Source: Macrolepiota albuminosa (lineage: Eukaryota > Basidiomycota > Agaricomycetes > Agaricales > Agaricaceae). Taken from it: DNA of 64,000 nt. The DNA lies in NCBI GenBank assembly GCA_027475525.1, contig JAMWFC010000086.1:1-64000 (forward strand), read 5' to 3'. The position numbers were made by a program, and so were the translations under genes. Of the stretch, positions 47,954-58,270 are shown in pieces (the first letter of the stretch is position 1; every line of letters begins with the position of its first letter). Under the pieces are notes generated by a model. That model ran no database searches. It had not been told where the DNA came from and worked only from the letters and a program-made list of their open reading frames with translations.

Positions 47954-50448
47954 ATGTCGTACCCTTACCAGCGTACGGCCAGTGAGCAGCAGCCTCAGAA
48001 CCCACAGGGTTCTGGAGGAGGGGGGGATCGCCCCCAGCAAAACATTCAGCAGCCTGTAACGACGCCGACTGTGGCGTCGTATCCAGTGGTGTCTCAGTTT
48101 GGGCAGAACCCAGCCCAATTTGGACAACCTCCGCAGTTTTACCCGCCGTTCTTCCAGATGCCGTATTTCCCAGGACCAGCTGGTCCTGGACAGCAGATGG
48201 GGGGACAGGTTATGTGGGGAATGCCAATGCCGATGCAGCAGACGCAGACCCAGAGTGCAAGTACACTCCTTTCGGATGAGAAAGCACTAACTGCGCCACA
48301 GGTAGCACCCATGAACGTGGACGATGACGCGGGGCGTCAACAGCAAGTAAAGGGCGAGGTGGTGCAACCTCAACGACAGCGAGAAAGGACGCCGCCCCCG
48401 CAAGAGACGTATAGAAGAGACCGGAGGCGATCGCCTCCGAGGAGTACCGGGGCACGAGGAGGCGGGCCTCGGGAAATGGTTGGGCGCAGACGGGATGAGC
48501 CGGCAGCAAGGACGCAAAATCGAGGTCAACCCCGACCTCAAACACCGCCTCGACGGGCCTCTCCGTCACCCCGTCGTGCACCATCTCCGCGGCGCTTCTC
48601 ATACGCGGAGAAAGGAAAAGGAAAAGAGATCGGAACGCCGTCGGAGGTGTTGGACCCTCAGGCAGAGGCAGTCTGGAGACGCCTCATATCTGCCGGCCAG
48701 CGAGTACCACCGGAGTCCGCGTTTTTGGCGGATCCGGTGGCTCAGGTGGTGATTACGGGCCTGCTCAATGAGATTGTTATGCTGCAGCAGCGTAACGACA
48801 ATACTATTAAGACATTTACGAACGCTATGAAGAAGCGTCCGTCGTTGTCGTTGGAGCAACCTGAGGCAAAACGCCTCAGAGCGCGAGATGCAGGACCGGA
48901 AGTTGAGGTGCGGGAATCAGGAGAGCTCACTCCGAGCCCGGCCGAGTTACATGACGAGCTCGTGGAGGTTGACAACAGTTTACGAGGACTGTCCTCGTCA
49001 ACACATGCGCCCTCCCAGCAGGCAGGGGCGAAGCGGCAGGATGAGGTGGTCCTGTCAGAAGTGGAGTTTGGAGCAGATGTTCCGCAAGGAGCAGACAGAG
49101 TTGTGATGCGGTTTGGAGCAGTGGTGCAGTTCGAGGCACCACTGAGGGCATATGCGTCTGCGGTCCCCATAAAGGACACGAGGACGGACGCCGAGGTCAA
49201 AGGGTGACTCTTAACGTTGGCTGCGCTTGGTCTGAATGAACCGAGCGACGGGAGTGATTATGGGGAGTCATCAGATGAGACCCCCTCGGAAGGAGAAACC
49301 CCCGCTAAACGCCGAGTGCGTTTAGACAAGAAACGCAAGAAGGAGGCTCGGAGAAAGCACGAGGCCGCCCGGCAGGCAAAGGTCGATAAAGACCGGGAGG
49401 AGCAGGCCACAGGCCGTATTCCTGATGGCCTCGGGGTGTTTGTCAGCGGGACGCTGGTGGAGCGGTCCAACTGGTTCTACGGCGGGGCACTCGACCGCCA
49501 TTTCTATTACTCCCGGCTCACCAATACAGTATTTGTGAGCGACGAAGCCTTGGCCGCGAAGGCGCACGAGGAGGAAAAGGGAGAGAGGTATTACCATACC
49601 TCGAAGGAGTTGAATCGAGTGGTACCGAGGGGATTCCCGATGAATCCCCAGCAGTTGCGAAAGCTTTATGAGCTTTCGCAGAACAAGTTTACGTCAGTGT
49701 CTTTGCGCACTGAGGCCTATTATCTGTTGCGCGAGTTTCAGCGCATCAGTATCAACTATTATACGTCGGTGAGGGATAGGACGATGACTCTGGTGTGTTC
49801 ACCAGAGTACGAGCACATTTCGCCCCCTCTGGATCTATCATCCCACCACATGAACATCGCGGTCATGCCGACCCCAGACGGGTACCTGCGATGGAAGGAC
49901 CGAGCCGGAAGACCGTTTTTTACGCTTTCCGGGTTTGATTCCGAAGGTGTACGTTTCACCTTCGATCTGGACAAGCTGGCGCAGAACGTTCTCTACTTCT
50001 GTCGACCAGGGATGATGAATTCGGTATACGGCATTGCAGTGGATCGGGCTTACCGCATTCACTGGCGTACTCTGCTGGGCCATGCCCTGACGCGTGGACT
50101 GTCCCCTTCGGGAAGAGCTCGGGGACGCTTTGCAAGGCTGTTAGCCTTGATTCTTGCGCATCCTGGGCTGTATCGTGAGGCGGTCGCGGATTACAACGCC
50201 GCCAACCCCAGCAACCCATTCGTACCCATGAGCTGGACTGACGTCCAGTTCTGACCCCCGTACTTCGACGCGGCTAATGCCGTCAACATCACCGATGCTG
50301 ACGTGCTACAGGCTATGATAGCCAACCGCGTACCTATCGAGTGGGTGGACCACGCCTATACCTTCGGCGTGGTCTACCTCGAAAACCAGTTCCTTGCGGC
50401 CACAGCCTCCATTGACCAGTTCCGTGAGGTCGACGATGAACGTCATCG

Positions 50449-50875
50449 TCGACTGGACCTCTATGGAGAGCCCGCAGCCATCACACGGTGGGACGATTGG
50501 CGATTGCCCACGGACGATGATATGATTCGTCTCCACGCACTGCTCGCCCACGAATCCGATCAAGGTCATGAGTACCTTGAATGCCCACGGACGATGATAT
50601 GATTCGTCTCCACGCACTGCTCGCCCACGAATCCGATCAAGGTCATGAGTACCTTGAAAGTGGACTATATTATCCGGTGGGGATGAACCCCAATCGTCGA
50701 CTGGACCTCTATGGAGAGCCCGCAGCCATCACACGGTGGGACGATTGGCGATTGCCCACGGACGATGATATGATTCGTCTCCACGCACTGCTCGCCCGCG
50801 AATCCGATCAAGGTCATGAGTACCTTGAAAGTGGACTATATTATCCGGTGGGGATGAACCCCAACCGTCGAGACT
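50449..50875. repeat. 171-bp coding tandem repeat near ORF3 end
   Basis: The phrase GTCGACTGGACCTCTATGGA occurs at 50449 and 50697. The 248-bp spacing is 171 bp plus one 77-bp artefact. 171 bp is 57 codons and keeps the frame. The second unit differs by CACGAA to CGCGAA. Confidence 0.65.
50506..50659. repeat. 77-bp exact tandem duplication (ORF3)
   Basis: Units begin GCCCACGGACGATGATATGA at 50506 and 50583. Removing one restores the ORF3 frame. Confidence 0.9.
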
Positions 50876-51249
50876 TATGGCAACGCCGCTCTCGACACGG
50901 GCCCTATCCCCCCTCTCCGTCACACCCATCCACGTCAGTTCAGGCTCCTACAGCCTCAACATCGTCGGGTCCCGTCGCCTCATCATCCTCGGTTAACGTC
51001 GACACTGAGATGAGGATTGATACGGCTCGCGAGTTGTCGCGTCCGCCGTCTGCGTAAATTTCGTAGGCGGCTCATCTCCTTTTCAATTCATACTGTCGGT
51101 TAACGTCGGCGTTGTATTTTTTGACAGATGACTTGGACATTTTTGAGCCGTGGAGGACCAGAGCTCCTCCACATTGACTTAATTAGTGACCCGGACAAAA
51201 ACGTGTCCCTCCTTACATCGAGACTGGCTACCAGTCTCAAAGGGGGGCA

Positions 51250-51440
51250 TGTAACAGATTATACTTAGTTAATTAATTAATATACACTTATATTAGTTAA
51301 TTATTATTACTCTACATACATGCTGGCTGCCTTACATAAGGCAGCCAATTTTACTGTCATACTTGTAGTACTAGAATCGAATATCGATCTGGTTCTGTTG
51401 GTGTGACCGTAAGGCTAACCTTATACTTGACTTTGTTTCA
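51250..51440 (+). repeat. Right LTR of the young Ty3 element
   Basis: 191 bp, preceded by AAAGGGGGGCA and followed by ATCTC. Differs from the left LTR at CTTGTAG against CTCGTAG. Confidence 0.9.
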
Positions 51441-53503
51441 ATCTCGTTGACTTGTTTATTTCGACTCCTCCCCATCCACCACCCTTCCACAACCCCTTGG
51501 TTATCGCCAAAGACCTTGATGCGGTGTTCATTGTGTCTGGAGTGTGAGATCAACAAGACCATAAAGAGGAATCTCACTGCCTCTGCCCAGCCGATGTCTC
51601 TTCCTTCACCTTTCCACCCTGGTATGAGTCTCCATGCTCTCCACTCATCTCTGATGACGACTCCAATCCCTGTTTTGGAGCTTGCGTCTGAGTAAGCTTC
51701 AATGTTTGTGTAGGCTTGCAGTTCCCAAATTGGCCTTGCCACTGGTTCACGAAGTATTTGCTGCCACCAGCGCAGGTTGTCTTCGGTTCCTTTTGGAGGA
51801 TGGCATGGCATGAACGGACGATTGTGAAAGATGCGCATGAAGGTTTCCAAATGGGTGAGGTAGGCTCTGCTGCTCGGAACCACATAGCAGGAATGTAGTA
51901 ACTTTCCATAGAGCTTCTGGGCTTCTTCAAGCGTGTGATGCTTGGATTTTCCCCAGTCAGCAATTGCTTGTAGATATTTCTCTCTTTTTGGTTTGGGGAT
52001 ACTGACTTCACGTTGCCTAACATTCCAGAGAAAGCCAATGTATATGACGGCGTCACAGAATTCGACGTCTTTGGACTTTTCCCAAGGGATTCCCAGGGTT
52101 TCTGATAATGCGTCAATGTCTTGTTTAGCATATGAGTATTCTCTGTCGCTCTTGGATCTGGATGATGTCTTGGAAAGGTCAACAATTGGGAACTGCATAT
52201 TTTCGTCATATTCATTCTATCCGTCCTCAACGTTCTTTGCTCCTTGGTACCAGATTCTACCTCCTCTGTGCACTCTTCCCCCCCCTGCTCGTGCATCCTC
52301 AGCCCATCTCTCTTGGGCTTTATTGTAATTATCCAGGTGTTCAAGTTTAATTCGGAAGAAAATATGATTGTCCACTCATTTTGACATCGGGCCCATTCCA
52401 TTCGCCCTAAAAATCTCAACCCCTGCATCACCCAGGATGCCATAACATCCGCAGCCTGAGCCCAGCCCAAAACAGTCCATTGTATCAATGGCGAAAGAAT
52501 CTGGTTCCCGCAGTTTGACAACGAGGCCTGGCCACTGCGCTGGTTTAATTGGCACAGTTTGGTATGCCTCTTTAACATCACATGTGGCTGCCTGCAAGTT
52601 TGGGGGTAGTCTGGAGATGAGTAGGTAAATGCTGTTAAATGTTCCCCAGGTACATGGAAATTGCGTGGAGTCAATCACACTGTTGATAGATTGCACGCTG
52701 ATGTTTGCATTCGATGCATAGGAGTAAGATAAGTTTTGTATAAGCCTGTACTTCCCAGGCTTGTTAGGTTTAGGGATAATGCTGAGCGGTGATGTCTGAA
52801 AGTTTCCGATGATTTCCTCGACTTGCTGGCCTGGAAAAGGCCCAAGATAACGTCCTTTGAGCATTTTGGTCTCAATGATTGCATCAAACTGGACCGACAA
52901 GTCGTAAACTGAGTCTTTGTTCGGAGGAGTGAAGGTTTGTGAGACTGGTGGTATCCCGGCATCAAACCCGAATTTGATGTCATGTGCCAGAGATGGGAAC
53001 AATTCCAATATCCCTGCTTTGGCAATTTCTGACTCCCAAGCTTGGTGCTTGTATGGAGTCGCGAATTCAAAGCTGTTGCACGAGATGGCACCTTTGAGCA
53101 CCGTGATCCTTTTTGCCGCATCCGGAGCACTCATGTTTGTGCTCATGCGATAGAATTCGGCACCCTCGCGGTTTCTGCCAATCTGTGCAGAGTTCCTGGC
53201 CTTCGGGGTTGATGAGCCTCCCTCCTCTGTTTCAAGATACGTAAGATTTTTGCCCATTCCATAAGTCTCGTGCTGAACAGTGCCAGATATCGTGCGTGTG
53301 CTGACCGAGGCATACTGCACAGGCTGCGTTGGTTGTGTTGGCAGTGCCTGAGGATGAACCTGCACGTTGGGGAAAAAACAACTCTCTAGATCTCTCCTTT
53401 TTATGCTTTGTGTTGCGCTCAGATTGGGATGCTTTATCATGTGCAGGAGATGGTGACCTTTTGCCCTTTCCCCGATTAGCACTGTTCCAATTAGACGCAT
53501 CAT
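51441..53503 (-). pseudogene. RT and RNase H of the DIRS-like element
   Basis: RT begins near 52950 with the GFDAGIPPVSQT and TPPNKDS boxes, then IPKPNKPGKYRLIQNLSYSY (about 52770), ATCDVKEAYQTVP (about 52580) and FGLGSGCGCYGILGDAG (about 52450). The active-site box reads K-stop-VDNHIFFRI (about 52380), where relatives have WVDDHIFF, so TGG became TGA and GAT became AAT. After another stop (about 52222), the thumb and RNase H follow (51441-52198) with EAYSDASSKTGIGVVIRDEW and KVFGDNQGVVEGWW. The domain is finished beyond the Ty3 insertion at 39938-39840 (NPAD-stop-PSRG). Inactive. Confidence 0.8.
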
Positions 53504-55044
53504 TTTTCAGCGTGGTCAGCTCTGGAGATGTGCCCATATATTGTGTTAGATCACCATCCAAGAGTGGTTTTAAAGCCCCATGTCCATCATGCAGATTGTG
53601 TAACCAAATGCAAAGCAGTATAATGTCGATACAGCACACAGAAGACAATAGGCATAGAATTCCGAGACGATTAATGCGTAATGAGCAGTTCGTGTGCACC
53701 ACGACGGATAAGCAGTATATAAGCACACAATTATCGCGTTGTTCCTATAAACCGGGAATAATGCAAGATAAAGCAGTATTAAGGCAAGGGAAGGACGAGC
53801 ACCCATTTGCATGCGGAGTATTTGTCAAGCCCCATATTTAATGCAGATAAAGCAGTTAAAGCATGTCGTCAGGAGATGATAAAACCAGCGCAAGAGCACC
53901 ATATGCATGATTGGTGGGCAGAGCCCAGAAGTAGATAGTGCAAGTGTAAGTACGTGACCGAGGTAAAGGAGGGGAAATGATGGAATACCCAAAAAAACAG
54001 CCAGTTCACGGCAAGGTAGGTGAGTGAAATAAACCCATGCCTGGTCAGAAGGGAGATCAACAGGACTGGTTAGTTGCTCACCTGATATCACTGCATTTCT
54101 CTTGGCATTGTACACTTGGTCTTTTAGAGTCCTTAGGACTCTGTCATCAATCAATCCAATATCGAAGATTCCAGCTTTGGGAGGAATCTTGATCTGACGA
54201 TGCCACTCTCTCCTAACTTGCACTTAGTACAGGATAAGTACTTTCAGCTCGTCTGCTCCTTCATTTCGCAGCCAATGGTTGGTTAAGCAGAAGAAGGTAT
54301 GCATTGCGTCTATCATGTTATTTGGCCATTCCTCCTGAACAATATTCTCGAGAAAGTTAGTAGACAGAAGAAGGTATGCATTGCGTCTATCATGTTATTT
54401 GGCCATTCCTCCTGAACAATATTCTCGAGAAAGTTAGTAGACGCAATGCACAATTGCTCCCAAACCAGATCCTTGTCTTGGGTTGCCTTTCCTTTAGACC
54501 CTTTGAAATTTATGATAGGCTTTAGGGCCAGTACGTCTTCTTCCTTTGCTAAGGTGAACATATCACTCGCCAACACAGATTCATTCTTTGTGGCTTCGGC
54601 ATGGCCTTCAGGGGTGAAGTAGCCCAATTCAATGTATTTGCGCTCCCTTAACTTCTTTATAGCGAAGCGTGCAGGCGGATACTCAATTACATCAGGCACG
54701 GGCATTCCAGCCACTAAGTTTAGGGCTTTTTCTCCTACTTCTGGGGACTGTAGTCTGGACGGCCTCAACTGTAACATGTCGTCATCTGCCATGAGCCTCG
54801 GTGGGTTACCTCTGTCAATTGGTTCCTGAGGCCTGTTTTCTGCTTCTCTCTCCTCACGCTTTGCTTCCCACACTGCTTTCCTTCTTTCGTGCTCCGCGTT
54901 CCACAGGTTGAGTAAGGTCTCTGCTGCTTGTTTGTTGGACATTCCGTCTCTGTCATGTCTGAATGCGTTCCTGGTGAACCTGTGTTCATCGGTGCTAAAG
55001 TCTGGAGCTACTTCCATGTTAGGGTCGACTGTAAGTGTAATCAT
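53232..55044 (-). pseudogene. Gag of the DIRS-like element
   Basis: From ATG at 55042-55044. 54313-55044 contains WNAEHERRKAVWEAKREERE and RERKYIELGYFTPEGHAEA, typical of Gag of this Agaricomycete element group as I recall it. A 77-bp duplication (54288-54441) breaks the frame; without it the frame continues through one TAA into VRREWHRQI and KDQVYNAKRNAVISGEQ (to about 54080). A GTGAGC donor-like site at 54076-54081 suggests an intron. A zinc-knuckle-like CAVCLGQHTHDIWHC follows at about 53270-53315. Codon use and CpG are intermediate. Confidence 0.65.
54288..54441. repeat. 77-bp exact tandem duplication (DIRS gag)
   Basis: Units begin CAGAAGAAGGTATGCATTGC at 54288 and 54365. Removing one aligns the frames of the two gag pieces. 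Confidence 0.9.
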
Positions 55045-56101
55045 GATTTTTCTTTATAGAGAACACTTAGGGACTACTAATGACTGATAAGAAAATTTTT
55101 GCCCGCAGGGTGTGCGAGCACTGAAGCACGGTGAAGGATTGTGAGAGTGATAGTCACGAAGAAAGAAAGGTTACTCGTGACTTCACAGCCACCTCACTCA
55201 AAGACAACACCCTGTCTGTCCCTTTGTTCCTTGTGACTCAACAAGGCCAACCCTCTTGTGCTTATATAGCACCAAAAAATACCTACAAGAAGCAGATTCA
55301 TTTCTCACTTTTAGCATAGTTTGTTGTAGTACTCAAACTGTTTCTGTTTACAAGCGATAAATATGAAGCTATAATTGTAGAGAGATACATCTGTTTCTGT
55401 ATAGAAGTCATTGATGTCAATATCTTCTATGCCTGCAGAGACAATAATGAAAATTGAAGGCTTTGAAGTTAAGTCTCTATGTTGTATTTGTCTACTTATC
55501 AATACATATCATACTATCCAATTCTTAGATTTATGTTGATAAACACTAATATATATAATCAACTTCCTCAATCATTGAAAAACCCCTCTCTTCAAACTGC
55601 TGGGAGACATTCTACTAAGCCACTGTTGGAATGTTTCCCAACACAAACTCACTCAAAAGCTCAACTCATTTAAATTTGAGCTCAAGTTTCATATAAATAG
55701 TAGCTAAAACTGCTTTAGTAATTGTGCTATTGGTCTCTTTTTGACTATTCAATTTTATAAACAGTCATTGACAAAACTCTACTGTAGACCTCGGTATTGC
55801 CGTGCACTGCAGCAGCCCATCCCTATTGATATTGCCATGTTTGTAACCAAATAAACAAGTCATGTTTTGTTGTGTTCTTCCTTGATGGTCAGCTTTTAAT
55901 TGTCTCCAGTTAGCTCTTCCAGCTCTCCTGCCTCTTGTGGCCACCCTCACATTCTCCACAGTCAGTCAGCTTTTAATTGTCTCCAGTTAGCTCTTCCAGC
56001 TCTCCTGCCTCTTGTGGCCACCCTCACATTCTCCACAGTCAGCTCTTAGTGCCCTAGCCCTCTGATAAAACTCTCATTTTGCATTACTGGCCATGCCTTT
56101 G
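55045..56101. other. Region upstream of the DIRS gag, no gene seen
   Basis: AT-rich, with a 77-bp duplication at 55891. The first ~90 bp probably belong to the element's 5' end. Confidence 0.4.
55891..56042. repeat. 77-bp exact tandem duplication
   Basis: Units begin AGCTTTTAATTGTCTCCAGT at 55891 and 55968. About 78 positions match at offset 77. Confidence 0.9.
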
Positions 56102-56241
56102 TGTAGTGGTTTGGGTTCTTGCTATAGAAATGACTGGCAGTACCAGAGTCTGTGTAATGGGTCACATTATAGTAACAATGTTTTAATGGGTGGTTCGTCA
56201 AGTGCAATTCCGACGTCTTTCATTTTAGGCAAAACGTTACA
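56102..56241. mobile_element. Second copy of the 169-bp LTR-like element
   Basis: Starts TGTAGTGG and ends CGTTACA. It shares GACTGGCAGTACCAGAG and TCAAGTGCAATTCCGACG-type blocks with 3251-3419. The flanks CTTTG and CTTCT do not form a clean duplication, so it may be one end of a longer element. Confidence 0.5.
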
Positions 56242-56776
56242 CTTCTTCCCGGTCAAGGGTAGGAGGGCACGACGTACCACCCCTTCAGGTCTGGAGGCGT
56301 AGTAGTACTCCCCATAATCCGCGCTGGCGGTTTGTGTGGGGTTTTTGAGCACTGACAGTGCTTACCATTGCTAGGACCATCTACTTTACACCAGGATATC
56401 ACTAGATACTTCACTATGTTGTTATCCAGCTCCTTGAAGCACTGCTGGGGTGGAACGGGGTATACTGAGGACTTGGTATTGTTGTGTGGTGAATTTAGTT
56501 TTCCATGACTTCCTCAATCTCCGAACGTGGGTTGTGTGCCTACCTCCCATGGTGTGCATTTCTCATGGTGTGCATTTCTGCCCGACAATTGATAGAGTAA
56601 TATATATTCTTGTATGTTCTGGGACATTACAATTTGATTTAATGTGATAGAAACAATGGGTCAAGGAATACTTACAGTATGATCGCAACACTAACAAGGT
56701 GTAAAAGTTCAATTATAGATATATGAAAATTACTGGGAGCAGAAAAGATGTCCGTCATGCCTGTCTAATTTTATGT
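56242..56776. other. Intergenic, no gene seen
   Basis: 3' side of the deaminase-like gene. An 18-bp direct repeat (CATGGTGTGCATTTCT) lies at about 56548-56580. No polyadenylation signal is obvious. Confidence 0.35.
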
Positions 56777-58045
56777 CTAATCGGATATGCTCTTCATGTA
56801 AGAAATTCTTTCATCGGCTGCGACGAGCTCCTCTTGAAACAATACTTTCACTTCGCTCTGGACGCAGTTGAGCACAGCTTCGTAGCAACGGCGAAGTGTA
56901 CCTGGATCGATCCCACGTAGAGGCAGATCGTTGTCAACGTAAGGAATGCTCCAGTCGAAGCGTGGTGCACTGTTGCTCAAGATGGTTTTCCAGATCGTCT
57001 CATCAGCATCTTCGCCATAGATACAAGTGGTTTCCCAGTTCGTACCAAGAGCAGAATTGAACTCTCTCCTCCAACATGTACATGCCAGACAACTGGTCTT
57101 GTTGCTCCCAATGAGCAGCTCTGAACCATCCCGCAAATGTTGCAAGCCAACCTGTTCAGATACGTAGAGAATCAAACTAACTTCTGCATGGACGTGTGGA
57201 GTGATTGTGATGGATCTCATCCTCTCAGAAACCCACATTACGTGGGCTCTAAGTTCTTCGGGACTCGAAGCGAATTTCCCAGAAATCACGGTCGAGTATC
57301 GACTCATATCCATCTTCAGTGTACGAGCTGTACCACCCAGTTCAATAGCGGGAACCCAGGTGACGTCGATATGTTTCCCGCGCTTCTTCCAGAATTTGAT
57401 GAGGACTCCGACACGGAGATATTGGGCCATTTTGTCAAGGTGTCGTTGCAGACGACAAGCACGTGCGTCATGATACCCACGAGAAAAGGCAAGATCGTGG
57501 GCATCTAGCACTCTTCGGGAGATTATAACAAGCTCCTTAAAAGTGCTCATCGCGTTTTCGGAATCATCGAAAGCAAATGGAGGTTGGAAGGTTAAAATGA
57601 TATTCTTCAGTCGATTGACAGGGTCTTCTGTATCGTCGGATTTGCCGAAAATGTTGCGTGCCATTCGCAGAGATTCGCGAAGATGACGAATTCGTCTATT
57701 GACGCTGGTCTGGCTATACGTAGCAAGAAAGGGAACCATACTCTCGAAGCCCTGAGCCTGTTCCAAGTCGTCAAAAAATGCTTTCGCAACGATGGCATCA
57801 TTTTGACTGTCAGAGGGTGGACTCTTTGCTATGTAGAGTTTGCCTTCTTTCTCCCGCCAGAACGTGGCGAGATTGGGATTTGATTCACCAGTGGCCAAAA
57901 ACAGAGCCACTATGTCGAGCAGGCGTGCCTTAAGAGGAGAATTCGTGCGTTGAGAAAGCTTCAAGTGTGATCTCTTCCACAAGAAGTACAGATCCTCCTG
58001 AAGACGAGACTGAATTTGCGTAAAGGGCTCTGATGTAGAGGACAT
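56777..58045 (-). CDS. OTT_1508-like deaminase family protein (putative)
   Basis: Intronless ORF of 422 codons, ATG at 58043-58045, stop at 56777-56779. An N-terminal helical region of about 230 residues carries no motif I know. The C-terminal part has HAEVSLILYV with His286 and Glu288 and, 30 residues on, SCLACTCW with Cys319 and Cys322. HAE plus CxxC is the zinc site and proton shuttle of cytidine-deaminase-like enzymes. The spacing and the IGSNKTSC context fit the fungal OTT_1508-like group, which is thought to derive from bacterial polymorphic-toxin deaminases. Substrate unknown. CpG-rich and without disabling changes, unlike the transposons on either side. No signal peptide. It sits between transposon debris and module copy C. 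Confidence 0.65.
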   Translation of the reverse strand: MSSTSEPFTQIQSRLQEDLYFLWKRSHLKLSQRTNSPLKARLLDIVALFLATGESNPNLATFWREKEGKLYIAKSPPSDSQNDAIVAKAFFDDLEQAQGFESMVPFLATYSQTSVNRRIRHLRESLRMARNIFGKSDDTEDPVNRLKNIILTFQPPFAFDDSENAMSTFKELVIISRRVLDAHDLAFSRGYHDARACRLQRHLDKMAQYLRVGVLIKFWKKRGKHIDVTWVPAIELGGTARTLKMDMSRYSTVISGKFASSPEELRAHVMWVSERMRSITITPHVHAEVSLILYVSEQVGLQHLRDGSELLIGSNKTSCLACTCWRREFNSALGTNWETTCIYGEDADETIWKTILSNSAPRFDWSIPYVDNDLPLRGIDPGTLRRCYEAVLNCVQSEVKVLFQEELVAADERISYMKSISD

Positions 58046-58270
58046 TGGGCATGAGTTTTGAGAGGTCGAACGATCTTTTATGACATTTCAACTCCGATTC
58101 CGTGGCACGGTTATGTATCGTAGCAGCGCATGCGCCGGTCCCCGACTCTTATATTCTCCTTTTATTACTTGTACTCCTCTTCGATCTTTATTTCTTTATT
58201 TTTTTATTATTATATATGAGCTGTGGCTACGTGATAAGGGTAGAGAGAAGTAAATCACCAGGTAGTAAAG
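58046..58270. other. Intergenic between deaminase-like gene and module C
   Basis: Likely contains the promoter of the minus-strand deaminase-like gene. Low-complexity T-rich DNA at 58140-58215. No gene. Confidence 0.35.

Larger units (their letters stand above)
47954..51057 (+). pseudogene. Ty3 downstream ORF3, unknown function, two nonsense codons
   Basis: About 1008 codons after discounting a 77-bp duplication (50506-50659). Starts MSYPYQRTASEQQ. Layout: Pro/Gln/Gly-rich N-terminus to about residue 95, an Arg/Pro-rich stretch (RRDRRRSPPRSTGARGGG), a conserved KGKGKEIGTPSEVLDPQ to LNEIVMLQQRNDN region, an acidic linker, a basic block (KKRKKEARRKHEAARQAK), then a compact domain (IPDGLGVFV to DERHRRLDLYGEPAAITRW) and a Ser-rich tail ending LSRPPSA. 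No signal peptide or membrane segment, so it is not env-like. Stops at 49205-49207 (TGG in the old copy) and 50252-50254. A 171-bp repeat lies near the end. No family recognised. Confidence 0.78.
39939..51440 (+). mobile_element. Young Ty3 chromovirus with extra downstream ORF
   Basis: Complete LTR retrotransposon. LTRs at 39939-40206 and 51250-51440 start TGTAACAG and end TTGTTTCA. The target duplication ATCTC lies at 39934-39938 and 51441-51445. A polypurine tract AAAGGGGGGCA precedes the right LTR. Gene order is gag-protease, RT, RNase H, integrase and chromodomain, then ORF3. CpG content is high, and the LTRs differ by one base once a 77-bp duplication in the left one is discounted, so insertion is recent. 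Three in-frame stops (46817, 49205, 50252) nevertheless damage it. Confidence 0.92.
38387..55044 (-). mobile_element. DIRS-like (tyrosine-recombinase) retrotransposon, split by a Ty3 element
   Basis: Minus-strand order: gag (55044 to about 53230), RT (53503-52200), RNase H (52198-51441 and, beyond the insertion, 39938-39840), tyrosine recombinase (39868-38387). Gag, RT, RNase H and then a tyrosine recombinase is the DIRS arrangement. The young Ty3 element sits inside the RNase H domain with target duplication ATCTC; removing it joins QVNEI to FKLVHKTCEQYNIAVC in frame. Characteristic DIRS termini (inverted or split direct repeats) were not located. Confidence 0.75.
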
